A stretch of DNA of 33,450 nt from Bacteriovoracaceae bacterium UBA7695. Lineage in GTDB: Bacteria; Bdellovibrionota; Bacteriovoracia; Bacteriovoracales; Bacteriovoracaceae. The notes below the pieces were generated by a model. That model worked only from the letters and a program-made list of their open reading frames with translations. It was not told the origin of the DNA and ran no database searches. A program made the translations under genes and the position numbers. The stretch is from assembly GCA_002482685.1 (NCBI GenBank), contig DLGL01000097.1, positions 1-33,450 of the forward strand, in the 5' to 3' direction. Shown here piece after piece: positions 31,478 to 33,450 of the stretch. Positions within the stretch are counted from its first letter, which is position 1. Every line of letters begins with the position of its first letter.

Positions 31478-32806
31478 ATGAGTCAAACCATCCTAATTGA
31501 GACAAACGAAGATTTGCAAAAGATCTATTCCCTCAATCTCAATACTTTTGTCGGAACAGACGTTATCCATCGCAGTAATGCCGATGATGCTATCGCTTTG
31601 TTAAAAATTTTACCGCAAGTAGGTCTAGTCATCACGCAGTCCAAAGTAGGAGCTGAAGATACCGCCGTTAATATTCATAAATTCATTAAGAGCGAAGGCC
31701 TTGCTACAAATCTTATTATCCTCGGCGAGAGCAGCAGTCTGGCCAGTGAAGTACTTTGCCTGCAGCAACCCGTAAGCTGGGAAGTCTTAATTAAACAGGC
31801 CGCTCAGCATTTGGGTGTGAGTTTGCAAGATGCCATGAACAAAGTGAAGCCTGACTTTCTTCCTGTTGGAGTTTTTTATTTTTACGACATCACAAAAACT
31901 CCCTGCGACGTTTACATACGGATAAAAAAATCCCCGAACGAGTATCAATACGTCAAACGCATACATTCCAAAGATATTTTCGATAAAACAGATATCAAAA
32001 AATACGAAGATCAAGGTCTGAAAGAATTTTTCATTCCTAAAGATTATGTCCAGTACTTCACAACGTTTGTGACCAACAACCTGGTTCAGAAACTTGAGCG
32101 TGAAGATCTAGGGATGGAAGAGAGAATTCTTACTACAGCAAACGCCCACGAAATTGTACGCGAGAGTATTCAGTCAATAGGTTTTGACGAAGCTTCGGTT
32201 GAACTATCAGACGCCTCGATTAACTCGATGGTGAGATCAGTGAAAGACTCGCCACAGGTGGGTGAACTTCTTAAAATGCTTTTTTCCAATAAGATTGCCT
32301 ATGCCTACCAGCACTGTCACCTCTTAGCACTCATGTGCCATTACGTGCTTTCTAAACAGAGCTGGTATAAGCCTGAGCACCTTGAAACACTGAGCTTTGT
32401 TTCATTTTTCTCTGACGTCACTTTGAAATCAAGTCTACAGATGCAGGTCTCAACCATGCTAGATTTGTCTGAGTCTAATCTAACAGATGAAGAAAAACGC
32501 CAGGTGATGACTCATGCTAAAGATGCTGTGGCACTTCTAGAAAACCATCCTGATGCTAATGATTACATCAAAACGGTTCTACTTCAGTCACACGGCAAGC
32601 TCGATGGAGTCGGAATTGAAGATAACCCTGGCGAAGACCTTCACCCACTCTCAAAAGTCTTTGTTGTGGCCGATGCGTTTGTTAAGATTCTCTTGAATCC
32701 TTCACTTCCATCCACGAAAAAAGATATTCTTCCTATCCTTGCCACTCGTTTCACAAACCCAAGTTATCAGAAGATTATTAAAGCACTTGAACAAAAATTT
32801 CAGTAG
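31478..32806 (+). CDS. Receiver-like plus degenerate HD-GYP protein
   Basis: 442 residues. The N-terminal 115 resemble a receiver fold without clear acidic pocket residues: strands DVIHRS, VGLVITQS and NLIILGE, then QPVSWEVL where receivers have Lys-Pro. Residues about 125-215 form a linker domain. The C-terminal half follows the HD-GYP pattern but with lost metal ligands: the first His helix YQHCHLLALMCHYVL is kept, LLHDIGK-like becomes FVSFFSDVTL, and HH-DGSGYP becomes QSHGKLDGVGIEDNPGEDLH followed by LSKVFVVADAF. HD-GYP proteins cleave cyclic di-GMP; this one is probably inactive and may act as a sensor or scaffold. Monocistronic by appearance. Confidence 0.8.
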   Translation: MSQTILIETNEDLQKIYSLNLNTFVGTDVIHRSNADDAIALLKILPQVGLVITQSKVGAEDTAVNIHKFIKSEGLATNLIILGESSSLASEVLCLQQPVSWEVLIKQAAQHLGVSLQDAMNKVKPDFLPVGVFYFYDITKTPCDVYIRIKKSPNEYQYVKRIHSKDIFDKTDIKKYEDQGLKEFFIPKDYVQYFTTFVTNNLVQKLEREDLGMEERILTTANAHEIVRESIQSIGFDEASVELSDASINSMVRSVKDSPQVGELLKMLFSNKIAYAYQHCHLLALMCHYVLSKQSWYKPEHLETLSFVSFFSDVTLKSSLQMQVSTMLDLSESNLTDEEKRQVMTHAKDAVALLENHPDANDYIKTVLLQSHGKLDGVGIEDNPGEDLHPLSKVFVVADAFVKILLNPSLPSTKKDILPILATRFTNPSYQKIIKALEQKFQ

Positions 32807-32882
32807 CAAAATGCACCACTTGACGGGCAGCTCACCTCTCAGTAATTAAGCACAAGCAGTTTAATTTCAAAAAGAGGTTACG

Positions 32883-33281
32883 ATGAAATACGCACTAATA
32901 CTTGCTTCCTTCCTTATGCTCGGTTCTGCCCAGGCTTCCTATATGGCCACTTACTGCTCAAATGCCTCAGGCAGCGTTTCATGGATAACTGGCCACAACT
33001 CGAACTCAACAACACTCAAATATTACAGAGATGGTAGTGATCAAGAAAAAGTGATTCCGTTCTACGAACTAGAAACAACCCTGACTGATGAATCCGTGAT
33101 TTTCGAAGAGCGAAAAAACAACTGCGCGATGTCGTCGTACGAGAAAATCTTTTCTGCGAAAGTTGTGATCACTGCCGGTGCGGAAAACCCTACAGCTCTC
33201 GATCACCTTTATGGCGAAAAAAAGATTGAAACTCACGTAATCTGCGAAACTCACATAAACAGCCGCAGCTTCTGCCCGTAA
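32883..33281 (+). CDS. Small exported cysteine-containing protein
   Basis: Signal peptide MKYALILASFLMLGSAQAS, then about 113 residues that look beta-rich, with Cys in TYCSN, NNCAM, VICETH and a terminal SFCP: four Cys, probably two disulphides. No family recognised. AGAGG precedes the ATG. A possible promoter TTGACG (32820-32825), 17 bp, TAATTA is weak at the -10. Confidence 0.75.
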   Translation: MKYALILASFLMLGSAQASYMATYCSNASGSVSWITGHNSNSTTLKYYRDGSDQEKVIPFYELETTLTDESVIFEERKNNCAMSSYEKIFSAKVVITAGAENPTALDHLYGEKKIETHVICETHINSRSFCP

Positions 33282-33349
33282 ACCATTCTTTTGGCCCTGT
33301 TTTTCAGTAGATAGGCCATTAAATGGCGGAAAAAAGCCTAAAGAAGTGG

Positions 33350-33379
33350 TTGACAGAATTTTCTGGAAACGGCTAGAAT
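33350..33379 (+). promoter_or_regulatory. Sigma-70-type promoter of the tRNA gene
   Basis: Perfect -35 TTGACA (33350-33355), 18-bp spacer, -10 TAGAAT (33374-33379). The tRNA starts 20 bases after the -10, so the precursor has a short 5' leader. Confidence 0.85.
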
Positions 33380-33399
33380 CGTTACACTTTTCCCGTTAT

Positions 33400-33450
33400 G
33401 CGGTTGTAGCTCAGTTGGTAGAGCGTCTGCTTGCCATGCAGAAGGTCGTC
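33400..33450 (+). tRNA. tRNA-Gly(GCC), 5' part
   Basis: The gene is cut by the window end after 51 bases. The acceptor strand is GCGGTTG, then TA, the D arm GCTCAGTTGGTAGAGC, and an anticodon arm with stem TCTGC/GCAGA around the loop TTGCCAT, giving anticodon GCC for glycine. The T arm and 3' acceptor strand lie outside, so acceptor pairing could not be checked. Confidence 0.93.

Noticed and set aside
33315..33327. 13-bp palindrome GCCATT-A-AATGGC upstream of the tRNA promoter
   Set aside because: It lacks a T run and lies 22 bp before the -35; such short dyads are expected by chance at this scale, so no function is claimed.
1..33450. Search by eye for CRISPR arrays, prophage genes, integrases and rRNA genes
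   Set aside because: No regularly spaced repeats, phage structural genes, integrase motifs or rRNA sequences were recognised.

Overview
The window is about 33.4 kb of a bacterial chromosome at moderate G+C (roughly 43% by eye). It is gene dense, with genes on both strands, many small exported proteins and several lineage-specific unknowns. The set fits the Bdellovibrionota, most likely the Bacteriovorax/Peredibacter group: a type-2 isoleucyl-tRNA synthetase, a degenerate HD-GYP protein, a DUF6178 protein, an orphan CpaF ATPase and many exported small proteins. That placement is inference, since no rRNA or other phylogenetic marker was compared.

Layout. 1-2563: end of an OmpR-type response regulator, hemE, a lipoprotein methyltransferase and a 41-residue exported peptide closed by a terminator. 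2593-3226: the remains of a Fic-domain gene, interrupted by a 244-bp element (2871-3114) with 24-bp terminal inverted repeats and a 9-bp target duplication. 3325-7727: an orphan CpaF ATPase with an unknown partner, two overlapping unknown genes and a DUF6178 protein. 7826-10977: a HAD phosphatase, an exported unknown and a TAtT-type lipoprotein. 10978-11462: an attenuator-like leader and a 58-residue basic ORF. 11459-13984: a FecR-domain protein, Maf and a small periplasmic protein as an overlapping minus-strand operon. 14095-17954: ileS and an endonuclease I. 17993-20874: an exported membrane protein, then a three-gene operon of type III polyketide synthase, small membrane protein and UbiG-like methyltransferase. 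20966-24968: an exported unknown, rpsU, rarA, a DUF1513 protein and a small exported protein. 25054-29107: lpdA and an E2 acyltransferase, followed directly by a membrane histidine kinase. 29144-33281: a DEDDh exonuclease, a small membrane protein, a KamA-family radical SAM enzyme, a degenerate HD-GYP protein and a cysteine-containing exported protein. 33400-33450: the first part of tRNA-Gly(GCC), with a strong promoter.

The best-supported unusual observation is the insertion in the Fic gene. Removing the 244-bp element and one copy of the 9-bp duplication in silico restores a continuous Fic reading frame across the junction. Other leads are an attenuator-like leader before a 58-residue ORF, a compact type III polyketide synthase operon, several start codons placed 6-7 nt after a -10-like box with no Shine-Dalgarno (possible leaderless mRNAs), and a histidine kinase start codon that abuts the terminator of the E2 gene.
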